In this document: piece after piece, positions 19,104 through 27,270 of the stretch
How positions within the stretch are numbered: position 1 is the stretch's first letter
How the letters are laid out: each line of letters starts with the position of its first letter
Translations under genes and position numbers: made by a program
The notes under the pieces: generated by a model
The model's input: the letters and a program-made list of their open reading frames with translations, nothing else
Told to the model about the DNA's origin: nothing
Databases searched by the model: none
Source of the DNA: Corynebacterium sp. SCR221107
Lineage (GTDB): Bacteria > Actinomycetota > Actinomycetes > Mycobacteriales > Mycobacteriaceae
Length of the DNA stretch: 64,000 bases
Assembly (NCBI RefSeq): GCF_027886475.1
Contig: NZ_CP115670.1
Span: 806,001-870,000 of the forward strand
Reading direction: 5' to 3'

Positions 19104-19134
19104 TTCCACACTGTAGTAGACAGGGTTGTATAAT
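19104..19134 (+). promoter_or_regulatory. Candidate promoter for the FAD/NAD(P)-binding protein
   Basis: A consensus -10 hexamer TATAAT lies at 19129-19134, with TTCCAC (19104-19109) as a weak -35 at 19 bases spacing. Transcription would begin near 19141. That excludes a TTG start at 19126 and supports the GTG at 19177. Confidence 0.5.
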
Positions 19135-19176
19135 TCCAACACACTACTAAGTACACATTTAAAAAAGCTGGTTATC

Positions 19177-21129
19177 GTGCAAAATAAAAGTTTCACTATT
19201 GCAATTATTGGAATGGGTCCGCGGGGCGTATCCATCATTGAGCGCATCGCTGCGCAAGAAATAGACCCTCCAGTGCAGCTTGTCTTGATCGATGACGCAC
19301 AAATCGGTGCGGGCAGGGTCTGGGACACCGCGCAAACCCACCTTTTGTGCATGAACACTCTCGCCGGGGCGGTCACCCTTTTCACCGAGCCCGGCGCTAC
19401 AGTTGAGGCACCGGTTCTCGAAGGTCCCACCATGTACGAGTGGATCCAGGCCATCCGTGGCGAGTCCATCCCCGCGCCCAAGGCCGCGTTGGTTGCGCGG
19501 TACCCGATCTCCGTCGACTCCTCCTTCACAGCCGAAATCGCGGCCACCCGCCCGGAATCCAACCCCAGCCGTGCGCTATATGGCGCCTATATTCGCTGGG
19601 TGTACCAGGTCGCTCTCGGCCAGCTCCCCGACACCGTCACGGTCGCCGAGTACAACGCCCGCGCATTAAGCATCCGGCAGTCACCGTCTGCGCCGAACGC
19701 CGATGTGATTACGCTTTCCGACGGCCAGGAGATCACTGCCCATGCCACCGTCATGGCCACCGGCTGGCAGCGCCCACAGCTGGAGGACAACAGCGAGTTC
19801 GGCCTGTGGGTCGCTCCCGATAACCCGGTGGAACAAGACCTCTCCCGGATCCCAGCGGGTGAAGAAGTTCTCGTGCGTGGGCTTGGGATGGGCTTCTTTG
19901 ACGTCATGGCGCTGCTGAGCGTGGGCCGTGGCGGACGCTTCATCGACGATCCCCACGCCCGCTCAGGGTTGCGCTATGAGCCCTCCGGCCAGGAGCCGAA
20001 GCTGGCGGTGACCTCTGGGCGCGGCTATCCGTACCTGCCGAAGAGCGAATATCACTCATTGCCGCCAGCGGCCACCCTGTCCCGGTTGAAGTCGGTGGTC
20101 AACGCCTTGTCCGGGCAATCCGGCATCGACTTCAATGCCCAGGTGTGGCCGGCGATCGCCGCCGACTCCTTTGAGGCCTACTATCGCACGCTGCACAGGG
20201 TCGACCCCGGGGCGATCACCGGCAGCATCGAGGAACTGGTAGCTGCCATCGATACCGTCTGCGGGCCGTTGGGCAGTACCAACCGCGGCGTTGACGCAGC
20301 TGGCGCTCTCCCTGCCTCAACCAGCGTGGTCGACGCCGTGGATCTCGCGCTCGAAGAGGCCGTGGCCGAATTCGTGCCCGATCCCAAAGACCGCTTTAGC
20401 CTGCGCATGTGGAAAGATCCGCTGGCCGGGCTGCGCGAAGACACAACAGCATTAACCGCGCGCATCGCCGATGCCTTAGCCCGCGACATCTCTGCGGCCG
20501 TTGCTGCCCGTGACTCGGCCTTAAAGGCCGGGCTGTGGGAGGTTTCTGCTGCCCGCAAACCTGCCTGGATCTTGGGCTCGGAGGGCCGCTATTCCTACGA
20601 GTCGCGCAGCGATGGCTTCAACGCGTTCATGGCCTTCGGCGGCATGGTTGGCTCCGGGCCGCCGCTGTTTCGCACTCGCCAACTCTTAGCGCTTGTCGAT
20701 GCCGGTCTGGTGACCTTCTTGGGGGCGCGTCCACAACTTGTGGCGAACTCGGAGGGTTTTCAGATCACCACCGCCACGACGGGTGAGCCGGTATCCTCAC
20801 CGGTGCTCATCGATGCCTGGATGCGCGATCCCGACGTGCGTACCCCGGCCGATCCCCTTGCGTTGTCCCTCGGCGATCGCCAGCGCCCCTTCGGCGAAAT
20901 CGCAGCCGATGGCACCGCAATCCCCACCGCCTCGCCTGAGGTGGTGCCGTCCACCCGGCAGCTTGTGCGCCGCGACGGCACCCCGGACCCGCGACTGCAC
21001 CTAGTGGGTATTCCCACGCACGCTCAGTTGCCGGACACCACCATCTCGCCGATGCCAGGCACCGATCCCTTGATGCTGCAAGAAACCGACAAGGTGGCCC
21101 GCCACCTCATCGAGGTCATCGGCGGTTAA
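19177..21129 (+). CDS. FAD/NAD(P)-binding protein (FAD_NAD-binding_9 type)
   Basis: A protein of about 650 residues that opens with a Rossmann-type dinucleotide motif (FTIAIIGMGPRGVSIIERI), followed by IGAGRVWDT and a second nucleotide-binding region (EEVLVRGLGMGFFDVMALL). The family is annotated as FAD-NAD(P)-binding and is often encoded near amino-acid or siderophore-like modification genes, but reactions are mostly undefined. It is divergent from the ABC importer operon, so the two may share control. The start is the GTG at 19177, because a TATAAT box overlaps the alternative TTG. A GCTTTCCGACG word is embedded at 19713-19723. Confidence 0.8.
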   Translation: MQNKSFTIAIIGMGPRGVSIIERIAAQEIDPPVQLVLIDDAQIGAGRVWDTAQTHLLCMNTLAGAVTLFTEPGATVEAPVLEGPTMYEWIQAIRGESIPAPKAALVARYPISVDSSFTAEIAATRPESNPSRALYGAYIRWVYQVALGQLPDTVTVAEYNARALSIRQSPSAPNADVITLSDGQEITAHATVMATGWQRPQLEDNSEFGLWVAPDNPVEQDLSRIPAGEEVLVRGLGMGFFDVMALLSVGRGGRFIDDPHARSGLRYEPSGQEPKLAVTSGRGYPYLPKSEYHSLPPAATLSRLKSVVNALSGQSGIDFNAQVWPAIAADSFEAYYRTLHRVDPGAITGSIEELVAAIDTVCGPLGSTNRGVDAAGALPASTSVVDAVDLALEEAVAEFVPDPKDRFSLRMWKDPLAGLREDTTALTARIADALARDISAAVAARDSALKAGLWEVSAARKPAWILGSEGRYSYESRSDGFNAFMAFGGMVGSGPPLFRTRQLLALVDAGLVTFLGARPQLVANSEGFQITTATTGEPVSSPVLIDAWMRDPDVRTPADPLALSLGDRQRPFGEIAADGTAIPTASPEVVPSTRQLVRRDGTPDPRLHLVGIPTHAQLPDTTISPMPGTDPLMLQETDKVARHLIEVIGG

Positions 21130-21148
21130 GGCAAGCGCGCTGGTGGGT

Positions 21149-21220
21149 GTCGGCAAGTACACGTCGGCAAGCGAACGTCGGGAAGCAGGCACGTAGACGT
21201 CGGCAAGCAAGCGTTGGCAA
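21149..21220. repeat. Tandem cluster of the CGTCGGNAAGC word
   Basis: Three perfect copies in the same orientation lie at 21162-21172, 21176-21186 and 21198-21208. They are flanked by a near copy, TGTCGGCAAGT (21149-21159), and a decayed one, CGTTGGCAAAA (from 21212). Spacings are irregular (14 and 22 bases), so this is a cluster of separate words, not a strict tandem repeat. It follows the stop at 21129. Confidence 0.75.
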
Positions 21221-21301
21221 AAAACTCGCAACCTGGACATTGATCTTGCACACCGATGGGTGCAGGCTTCATACGATGGTGCAGGTTGCAGAGGATAGAC
21301 A

Positions 21302-21341
21302 GACCCTTGGCTCAAACATGCCCCCATGTGAGCTAAGGGTC
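21302..21341. other. Long hairpin in a 640-base gap
   Basis: GACCCTT near 21302-21308 pairs with AAGGGTC at 21335-21341, and inner GCTCA/TGAGC and CATG/CATG blocks extend the stem to about 17 pairs with one mismatch and a two-base bulge. There is no U-run. It could be a structured RNA or a transcription stop. The rest of 21221-21772 shows only imperfect 9-10 base GCTGAAG-type repeats at 21465-21500 and no gene I can support. Confidence 0.45.
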
Positions 21342-21772
21342 ATCGCTTTGCTGGACAACAGCTTGGTCTCTTGGGGCGGGAGCAACGGGCAGGGAGAGCG
21401 AGGGGGAGAGGTCGTCAGGTTGCGTCAGCTTGGCCTGCGCCGCTGTGCGGAGGAGGTGCTGTGCTGAAGGGCTGAAGTGGTGAAGTGCTGAAGGGGCGAA
21501 GCATCGAAAGCTGCTGTGACACCGTGACGTGAGGTAGGGGTTTTGGGGTGGAAAGTTTAAGTGCTGGGCAGGGGGTGGCTTTCATTTACAATATGGCGCT
21601 AATACGGTTGTTGTGACTGCGGGCACAAAAGGGTTGCTTTTTGTGATGAGGGTTTCCCGGCGTCCGAAACGGCATCACCGTGGCATCCTCGTGGCGGATC
21701 GAGCGGCAAAAGTCCATTTCGCAAGGTTTGTTAGGTGGCATCGGTAATCGAATTGGAAGTAGGAGAAAGATT

Positions 21773-22750
21773 ATGACCAACCCCTATGATCCGAAAAAGC
21801 CTGGATTCCAAGCTGACGATGCAACCGCCGAATTTGGGTACTACGGCTTGGGGAATACAGATCAGCTCCAAGCCAACGGCGCAGCACAAGCCAATGGCTA
21901 TGGGTCAAGCGCTGGTGGAAGCGGCGCTGGCTACGGCAGCGGTAGCTATGGTGCTGGCTACAGCGCTGTAGGCAACGGCGGTGGCTACGGTGGCGGCAAT
22001 TATGGCGGGAACTATGGCGGCGGTGGAAACCCGTTGCCACCGCAGCAGGCGACGAATTCGCTTGCCGTTTGGGCATTGGTGTCGTCGTTTTTCGTCCCGC
22101 TGCTGGGAATCATCCTGGGGCATATCTCCCTAGGGCAGATCAAGCGCACCGGGCAGGGCGGGCGCGGGATGGCGCTGGCGGGCACCGTCTTGGGCTACGT
22201 CTTCACCGTCCTTGGGCTGGTCGCGATTGCTTTGTTTTTCAGCGTCGGCATGGCCGTAGACAAGGGAATTGAAAGCTTGGAATCTACCAAAAACCAACCC
22301 AGCGCGGTGTATAGCTCCCCGGCAATCCCAGAGGAAAACTCTGTCACCGACGTATTGGGTGACCCCAACGCAGCGCTGGCGGCGCCAAGCGATAGCGAGA
22401 TCGACGCCCTTTTGGGTGAGTTCAATTCCACAGGGGGTGACATTCCAACGCCGAAGGTCAGTGATCAAAACTGTGCTGCGGCTTTCGATTACATGGATGT
22501 CCTGGTTACTGACCCGACGCTTGATCAACTGGAGACAACCCCGGAATCCCTGCGCGCCCAGGCGCGTTGGCTAAGCGATTTCGCCAATCGCATCGAGGAG
22601 CCCGACGTGCGCGAGGAAATCCTTGCCGTGGCCGCCGTCTACGAAACCGGTGAGATTGACGCAAGCTTCGATCCGGTGCGGGCCGGCGCGGTGGCCATGG
22701 TGCCGGTAGACCTTGCTACCGACTGTATGGCAGCAGGTAACCGAGGGTAG
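21773..22750 (+). CDS. DUF4190-type membrane protein with Gly/Tyr-rich N terminus
   Basis: A 325-residue protein. Residues about 30-90 form a low-complexity Gly/Tyr/Asn/Ser tail (GYGGGNYGGNYGGGG). Two membrane helices follow (ALVSSFFVPLLGIILGHISLG and GTVLGYVFTVLGLVAIALFFSVG) with the DUF4190 signature QIKRTGQGGRGMALAG between them. The C-terminal 155 residues are probably outside. The ATG at 21773 has an AGGAGAAAG ribosome site. It is the first of three related genes (others at 23320 and 23841), which share the helix pair and differ in the tails. Function is unknown. Glycine-rich disordered tails on small membrane proteins suggest an envelope scaffold or binding role, but this is speculation. 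Confidence 0.82.
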   Translation: MTNPYDPKKPGFQADDATAEFGYYGLGNTDQLQANGAAQANGYGSSAGGSGAGYGSGSYGAGYSAVGNGGGYGGGNYGGNYGGGGNPLPPQQATNSLAVWALVSSFFVPLLGIILGHISLGQIKRTGQGGRGMALAGTVLGYVFTVLGLVAIALFFSVGMAVDKGIESLESTKNQPSAVYSSPAIPEENSVTDVLGDPNAALAAPSDSEIDALLGEFNSTGGDIPTPKVSDQNCAAAFDYMDVLVTDPTLDQLETTPESLRAQARWLSDFANRIEEPDVREEILAVAAVYETGEIDASFDPVRAGAVAMVPVDLATDCMAAGNRG

Positions 22751-22777
22751 GACACGTCATCGGCGGTGGCCACGCCG

Positions 22778-23035
22778 CTACGCTGTGGCCTGACTGCGTG
22801 CGGTAAGAGTAAGACGCGGGATCTTGCCGTCTAGCATGTCGGTGTATAGGGCTTGTTTGTGGTCGATGTAGTCCAGCATGTCGTTTAGCAGCGCAATCTG
22901 GGCTTCAACCTCAACTCGCTGGTCGGCCATCATTTCCATCCGAAGTTTAGGCGGGACGAGTCCCACCTTTTTCTGTGGTGCCCATGGTTGTCCCTGGGGG
23001 CGACTTCCGGGAAAGCCTGCGCTTGTGATGGCCAT
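22778..23035 (-). pseudogene. Probable remnant of a MerR-family regulator (C-terminal half)
   Basis: The reverse frame ending at 22778 encodes KLRMEMMADQRVEVEAQIALLNDMLDYIDHKQALYTDML, which has the pattern of the dimerisation helix and C-terminal region of MerR-type regulators (long coiled helix, then DYIDxK). No helix-turn-helix domain precedes it. The first plausible ATG (23035) gives only 85 residues, starting in unrelated sequence. A frame extends further upstream to 23206 and spans a GCTTTCCGACG word at 23096-23106. It could instead be a real small protein; I favour a decayed gene. Confidence 0.45.
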
Positions 23036-23095
23036 TACCTTCTGTTTACTCGTGCTTTTGCCTTGGAATGGTGCCGGGTTACTGTGCTTTCCGAC

Positions 23096-23106
23096 GTCCA
23101 CAGGAC
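23096..23106. repeat. GCTTTCCGACG word beside the MerR remnant
   Basis: A perfect copy followed by TC and preceded by GT, matching the longer consensus GTGCTTTCCGACGTC seen also at 38531. Confidence 0.6.
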
Positions 23107-23319
23107 CCCAGTCACTCAGTGCCGTTTGGGTCATATCGGTATTTTTTCTGAATCTTGCAACCGTATCAATGCAGGTCATCAAGTGAAAGTGTGGTGAGGG
23201 AAGCAAGACTGCTTGCCATTGGTGTGCTGCGGATGAAGTCGAGAGTCATTATGCTGTGACTACCAACACACTTTGGATGTGCTTGAGGAAGCAACGGCGG
23301 GCATTGGAAGGAGGTAACC

Positions 23320-23694
23320 ATGTGCGACGGTGGTGGCGACGGCGACGGTGATGACGATGGCTGGGGATTCTTCGACATCGGTGGCGGTACCGGCGGGGAC
23401 TCTTTTGAAGGAGGCGCGGCCTCAGAAAGTTGGCGGCCCTCTCCGCCCACCAATTCGATGGCCATCGCCGCAGCCATCTCGGTCTGGTTCGTCCCCTTTC
23501 TTGGGATCATCTTTGGGCACCTTGCGCTGGTTCAGATGAAGAAACGGCGTGAATCTGAAATGGTTTTCGCAATTTTCGGACTCTTGGCGGGATACGCATT
23601 CACGGCCTTTTTCATCGGCGTCGTGTTGGTATTTGGGTCACTGATCACAGGCTTGGTCGCTGCACCCGAGCCGAGCGCTGTTTCTGGTTATTGA
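23320..23694 (+). CDS. DUF4190-type membrane protein, acidic Gly/Asp N terminus
   Basis: A 124-residue protein with a strong GGAAGGAGGTAACC ribosome site before the ATG at 23320. The N-terminal 45 residues are rich in Gly and Asp (CDGGGDGDGDDDGWGFF). Two helices follow (AIAAAISVWFVPFLGIIFGHLAL and MVFAIFGLLAGYAFTAFFIGVVLVFG) with the basic loop QMKKRRESE in place of the usual GQGGRGMA. It is a paralogue of the genes at 21773 and 23841. The acidic tail could bind cations, but that is only suggested by composition. Confidence 0.75.
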   Translation: MCDGGGDGDGDDDGWGFFDIGGGTGGDSFEGGAASESWRPSPPTNSMAIAAAISVWFVPFLGIIFGHLALVQMKKRRESEMVFAIFGLLAGYAFTAFFIGVVLVFGSLITGLVAAPEPSAVSGY

Positions 23695-23840
23695 GTTGGT
23701 TGCCTTTTCGCATGCGATGGCGGCGACTATCGGATAAATGGGAAGTCGAATCGAAAGCCTGAGGAGTGCCGAGGGGATCGAAGGTTACGCGTGCGTTCGA
23801 ACGCTCGTTACAGCAAGAGGAGAAAAGAGAAGGGGCGACA

Positions 23841-24290
23841 ATGAGCAACATCTATGGGCCGGGCCACAACGCAGGAGTTGACGACGTGCGTGGCTACCCG
23901 TACAACTCCTATTGGAATCAACACGCCCAAGGTGACGCAGCCAATCAATACGCTGTGCCTGGCTCACAAGGCGCGAGTGCATCGAATGCGCCGACGAATC
24001 CTGCGTTAAACCCGTATTCTTCCGGCAAACTCTATTCCCAGCAGGTTGACCCGGCTCCCGATGGCTCAACCAACATCTTGTCCATCTTTGCCCTCGTTGG
24101 TGCCTTAATTTTCCCGCCGTTCGGCGTATTCCTCGGGCAAGCTGCACTGCGGCAGATCAAGAAAACAAATCAAGGCGGTCGCGGTATGGCTTTGGCGGGT
24201 ACCATCCTGGGATACGTCTCCTGCGCCATTGTGCTGGTCACCATTGCAATCTTAATTGTGACAGGAATCCCCAACTTCTTTGATAATTAG
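23841..24290 (+). CDS. DUF4190-type membrane protein, Asn/Ala/Gly-rich N terminus
   Basis: A 149-residue paralogue of the two genes upstream. The N-terminal 80 residues are polar (MSNIYGPGHNAGVDDVRGYPYN), followed by helix one (ILSIFALVGALIFPPFGVFLG), the loop QIKKTNQGGRGMALAG and helix two ending near the C terminus. The loop is nearly the same as in the 21773 gene, so these two are the closest pair. The ATG at 23841 has AGAGAAGGGG before it; an earlier in-frame start at 23766 lacks family support. Confidence 0.78.
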   Translation: MSNIYGPGHNAGVDDVRGYPYNSYWNQHAQGDAANQYAVPGSQGASASNAPTNPALNPYSSGKLYSQQVDPAPDGSTNILSIFALVGALIFPPFGVFLGQAALRQIKKTNQGGRGMALAGTILGYVSCAIVLVTIAILIVTGIPNFFDN

Positions 24291-24467
24291 GTCGTCGAAG
24301 CCAAGGACACCAGGCCTCCGGCCTCGAATCCGAACGACACTGCGGCGTTTTCTTAGAAGAATTCTTTCCGTCTTGACCCAGGCGCGCACGGCTTGGGCGC
24401 CTGTGGCGCGGCGCGTAACGAAGAGCCCACAACACGCAAACCATGCGTGGCTCGTTAAAATCGCTAG

Positions 24468-25631
24468 GTGAACTTCTTTCTCCTGGCGCTTTTGGGCTTG
24501 GTCGCTTTGGTCGGGCCCGCGCTGAATCTGCCCCGGCGTTTGTCGGTGCCGGTGGTCATCGGGGAGTTGGCGGTGGGACTCATCTTTGGCGCTACCGGTT
24601 GGGGCATCTTCGATGCCACCGACGCAACCTTCTCCTTTATGGCTGAGGTTGGCTTCGCGCTGGTGATGTTTATCGCCGGCACGCATGTCCCCTTCCATGA
24701 CCCGCAGATGCGCGTCGGTTTGCGTCGCGGGCTGGGGCACGCTGTTATTGTCGGCATGCTTTCGGTCCCGGTCGGAGTGGGATTGGCTTGGCTCTTCGGC
24801 ACCAATCACGGCCTGCTCTATGCTGTCATTGTGGCGTCGTCATCGGCGTCGCTGGTGATCCCGGCGCTTGGCGGGGCAAAGATCACCGGCGCGCAGCCAA
24901 CGGCGATGATCATGCAGATTGCCATCGCCGACGCTGCAGCAATCATCACGTTGCCCATTGTTTTGGCGCCCGATCGCGTGAGGCATGCGTTGATCGGCTC
25001 AGGCTTGGTGATTGTATTGGCCTGCGTCTACGGCCTGATTGCGCGCAACCGGCATCTCAGACGCCTCCGACAGGTGTCCAAGAAGCGCAACCTTGCGCTG
25101 GAAATGCGCATCGTCTTGGTTGCCCTTTTTATCCTTGCCGGGGTGGCAAGCTACTTCGGGGTGTCGGTCATGCTCGCTGGCTTCGCCCTCGGCCTGGCAG
25201 TAAGCGTCAACGGTGAGCCCAAGCGGCTCAAGCGCCAAATGTTTGCGCTCACCGAGGGCTTCTTCGCACCCCTGTTTTTTGTGTGGCTGGGGGCATCCAT
25301 CAATCTGCGCGCGCTTGCCGACGCTCCCACGGGCATTCTCCTTGGCCTAGTGCTTGCTGTCGCCGGTGTATTCATTCACCTCCTTCCTACGGTGATGGGG
25401 CAGCCGTGGCGGATGGCGATTGCCACGGCGGGCCAATTGGGAATCCCGGTGGGCGCGGTTGCCATCGGCTCGACCCATGGGTTGCTGGCGGACTGGGAGG
25501 CACCGGCCTTCCTACTGGGGGCAATACTGAGCATCCTTGCCGTGGCGCTTGTAACCCCAACCATCGCAACACAACTCGCATCGTCACCCGGAACCATGGA
25601 AGGTAAAGGCGAAGGTCAGGGGGCGGTTTAA
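24468..25631 (+). CDS. CPA2-type (Kef/NapA-like) cation:proton antiporter
   Basis: A 387-residue membrane protein with about 12 helices, of the monovalent cation:proton antiporter-2 group. The N terminus reads NFFLLALLGLVALVGPALNLPRRLSVPVVIGELAVGLIFG. The motifs EVGFALVMFIAGTHVP and ASSSASLVIPALGG match ion-path helices, although the usual GLE motif is altered to AGT. No TrkA-N domain is attached. The start is a GTG at 24468 with no ribosome site but with TAAAAT at 24456-24461, six bases ahead, so the mRNA is probably leaderless. A GCTTGCCGACG word is at 25313-25323. The ion specificity (Na+ or K+) is not evident. Confidence 0.85.
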   Translation: MNFFLLALLGLVALVGPALNLPRRLSVPVVIGELAVGLIFGATGWGIFDATDATFSFMAEVGFALVMFIAGTHVPFHDPQMRVGLRRGLGHAVIVGMLSVPVGVGLAWLFGTNHGLLYAVIVASSSASLVIPALGGAKITGAQPTAMIMQIAIADAAAIITLPIVLAPDRVRHALIGSGLVIVLACVYGLIARNRHLRRLRQVSKKRNLALEMRIVLVALFILAGVASYFGVSVMLAGFALGLAVSVNGEPKRLKRQMFALTEGFFAPLFFVWLGASINLRALADAPTGILLGLVLAVAGVFIHLLPTVMGQPWRMAIATAGQLGIPVGAVAIGSTHGLLADWEAPAFLLGAILSILAVALVTPTIATQLASSPGTMEGKGEGQGAV

Positions 25632-25667
25632 CAAACGCGTAACTGAAGAGTATGCTTCAAACGCATT

Positions 25668-25740
25668 GGGGCATTAGCTCAGTTGGTAGAGCGTCGCGTT
25701 CGCAATGCGAAGGCCAGGGGTTCAATTCCCCTATGCTCCA
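25668..25740 (+). tRNA. tRNA-Ala (anticodon CGC)
   Basis: A 73-base cloverleaf. The acceptor stem GGGGCAT pairs with ATGCTCC and includes the G3-U70 wobble that identifies alanine tRNAs. The D arm is GCTC-AGTTGGTA-GAGC. The anticodon stem TCGCG/TGCGA carries loop TTCGCAA, giving anticodon CGC. The T arm is AGGGG-TTCAATT-CCCCT, with discriminator A. The CCA end is not encoded. The gene-poor stretch begins directly after it, a common position for integrated elements. Confidence 0.93.
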
Positions 25741-26520
25741 CATGTTGTACTCACTTCAGATACAAATTTGTGAGTATGTTTCGATCCCCCCCCCCGGGTT
25801 CCGCGTTGTACTAGGTATTTCGCGGGTCTGGAGGGGGTTCAGTATTTCTCGGACACAGGTGGCGTGAGAGTTCTGGTCGGTTTACGAAGGTCGAGATTGG
25901 GGGTGCACGGTTGCGCGGGGCTCGGACTCGGGGAGCCGGGAAAGTATGGGCTTCTGTTAAAAGAGTGGGCCAGATGCTAAGCCACCGGCACCGAGTCCAG
26001 TAACACCTACAGGGAAGTGGCGACCCGCGACGGGAGTAGCCCATGATCAACCTCGATAAGATGGAAGGAGCCTCCGTTGACAAAGACGGTAGCCGCGATC
26101 CCGGCCCACTGACCTCCTCATACCCAACCCCACTTACAAAGGGATCGCCGCAGGGTGAAATCCAGCGCCAAAACACGAAGATGTTGCCGACGAGCGGCTG
26201 GCCCGGGAGCTCTGCAACCACAAGCTTGGGGAAGCGTGCAACGCAGCGGATGGCAACGGCTCACCGCAGCGGGCAGCAGGCATGAAGTTTTGATCGTGGC
26301 TTAAGGCATCAGGGGGTGGTGGGCGTCGGCACGCACAAGGCACGTGGGTGATCAACACCCACGTTGCTGCCCCTTTTAAGACGGTTGCCTCAGAGCCATT
26401 GAATGTAGAAAAAGACCAGGTTTGCGCCAGAGAGGCACAGAAGTAGTCCTAAGAGTGTGGCCTAGGTGCAGAAGGTGCTCTGGTGCCGCTGTCGGCCTTT
26501 CGATTTCCGGAGCTCGTTCC
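25741..26520. other. Gene-poor stretch after tRNA-Ala
   Basis: No gene can be supported here. Visible items are a 7-bp inverted pair TACTCAC/GTGAGTA just after the tRNA (25748-25777), a run of ten C residues at 25786-25795, and open frames on both strands around 25811-26285 that look like nothing known. One of these frames starts at ATG 26043. A near copy of the dispersed word, CGTCGGCACGC, is near 26325. Confidence 0.55.
26342..26364. terminator. Perfect 9-bp hairpin
   Basis: ACGTGGGTG (26342-26350) and CACCCACGT (26356-26364) pair perfectly around the loop ATCAA. On the forward strand it is followed by a partly T-rich tail (TGCTGCCCCTTTT). It may end transcription entering from the tRNA side. 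Confidence 0.45.
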
Positions 26521-26736
26521 TCACACCTGCCCGAGGGGCTGCCACGGATCGGGCTCGAAAAGGTCGTCCACCGTGCATCCGAAGACCTTTGCCATGTTGA
26601 ACGCCAGCGAAAGGGAGGGATCGTGCTTGCCGTTCTCAACGGAGATGATGGTCTGCCGTGTAACGCCGAGGATCTTTGCCAGTTTCTCTTGAGAGACTCC
26701 CAGCCGAGCGCGTTGCTCCACCAAGTGGTTGTGCAT
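26521..26736 (-). CDS. Small XRE/Cro-type regulator
   Basis: A 71-residue helix-turn-helix protein (EQRARLGVSQEKLAKILGVTRQTIISVENGKHDPSLSLAFNMAKVFGCTVDDLFEPD) of the compact YozG/Cro group. The helix-turn-helix covers about residues 8-62 and fills almost the whole protein. Its ATG overlaps the stop of the upstream membrane gene (TGATG), so the two are co-translated. Such pairs of a membrane protein and a tiny XRE repressor are usually self-regulated, and an inverted-repeat operator sits upstream of the first gene. Confidence 0.9.
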   Translation of the reverse strand: MHNHLVEQRARLGVSQEKLAKILGVTRQTIISVENGKHDPSLSLAFNMAKVFGCTVDDLFEPDPWQPLGQV

Positions 26737-27188
26737 CAGGCCTCACGCTTCTTGAGGACTAGGTATGCGATGCCGAAGCTCGCCCAGCCGAGGAGCACTA
26801 CGCCCCACAGCCAATCCCGATGGATGTGCAGTTCGCGCAGGGACGGGAGAAACAGGGCGACCATTTCGAATACCGACAGAATGATCATGACGGTGAGAAA
26901 CGCGTAATAGCCGGCTCGCTGGACCCATTGCGCCTCCACGGACTCCTCAGGATGCACGACGGCGCCCGTCATGGTGGTGCGATCGACGATGAGCGTGATG
27001 ATGAGCCCAAAGCCCATCGGAATGGCAACGAACGCGATGGCGAGCGCCATCATCCACCCCTGGGGGTCACTTCTGTTCGCGGCTAAGTGCAGCAGTCCGA
27101 ACAGCAGGCCGATGGCGGTTCCGCCGACGAGGCCGATAGGCGCTGCGGGACGCCCGCTCTTGGTGTGCCCCCATTTCCGGGGTTCCAC
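26736..27188 (-). CDS. Four-helix membrane protein paired with an XRE regulator
   Basis: A 150-residue membrane protein with helices near residues 17-38, 45-68, 90-112 and 122-145. The start is a GTG at 27188 with AGGGAGGG at good spacing. It forms a two-gene operon with the XRE regulator. I do not recognise a named family. Proteins of this size paired with YozG-like regulators occur in Firmicutes and Actinobacteria with unknown roles. The C terminus ends in the basic tail LKKREA. Confidence 0.78.
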   Translation of the reverse strand: MEPRKWGHTKSGRPAAPIGLVGGTAIGLLFGLLHLAANRSDPQGWMMALAIAFVAIPMGFGLIITLIVDRTTMTGAVVHPEESVEAQWVQRAGYYAFLTVMIILSVFEMVALFLPSLRELHIHRDWLWGVVLLGWASFGIAYLVLKKREA

Positions 27189-27212
27189 AATGCCCTCCCT
27201 GGGTACAGTTTA

Positions 27213-27270
27213 CTTGACGTAAATAAGATTAGACGTCAAGTTTCTATTACGTCAAGTATTCTTTACGTTG
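27213..27270 (-). promoter_or_regulatory. Operator/promoter with repeated ACGTCAAG half-sites
   Basis: CTTGACGT at 27213-27220 faces ACGTCAAG at 27233-27240 (12-base gap), a second ACGTCAAG lies at 27249-27256, and a partial one (ACGTTG) at 27265. On the reverse strand, TTGACG then 18 bases then TAATCT gives a plausible promoter lying inside these repeats. Binding by the co-encoded XRE protein would block it. Auto-repression is inferred. Confidence 0.65.

Noticed and set aside
25811..26285. Overlapping frames on both strands after the tRNA; a group II intron remnant was considered
   Set aside because: No reverse-transcriptase motif and no domain V hairpin could be recognised.
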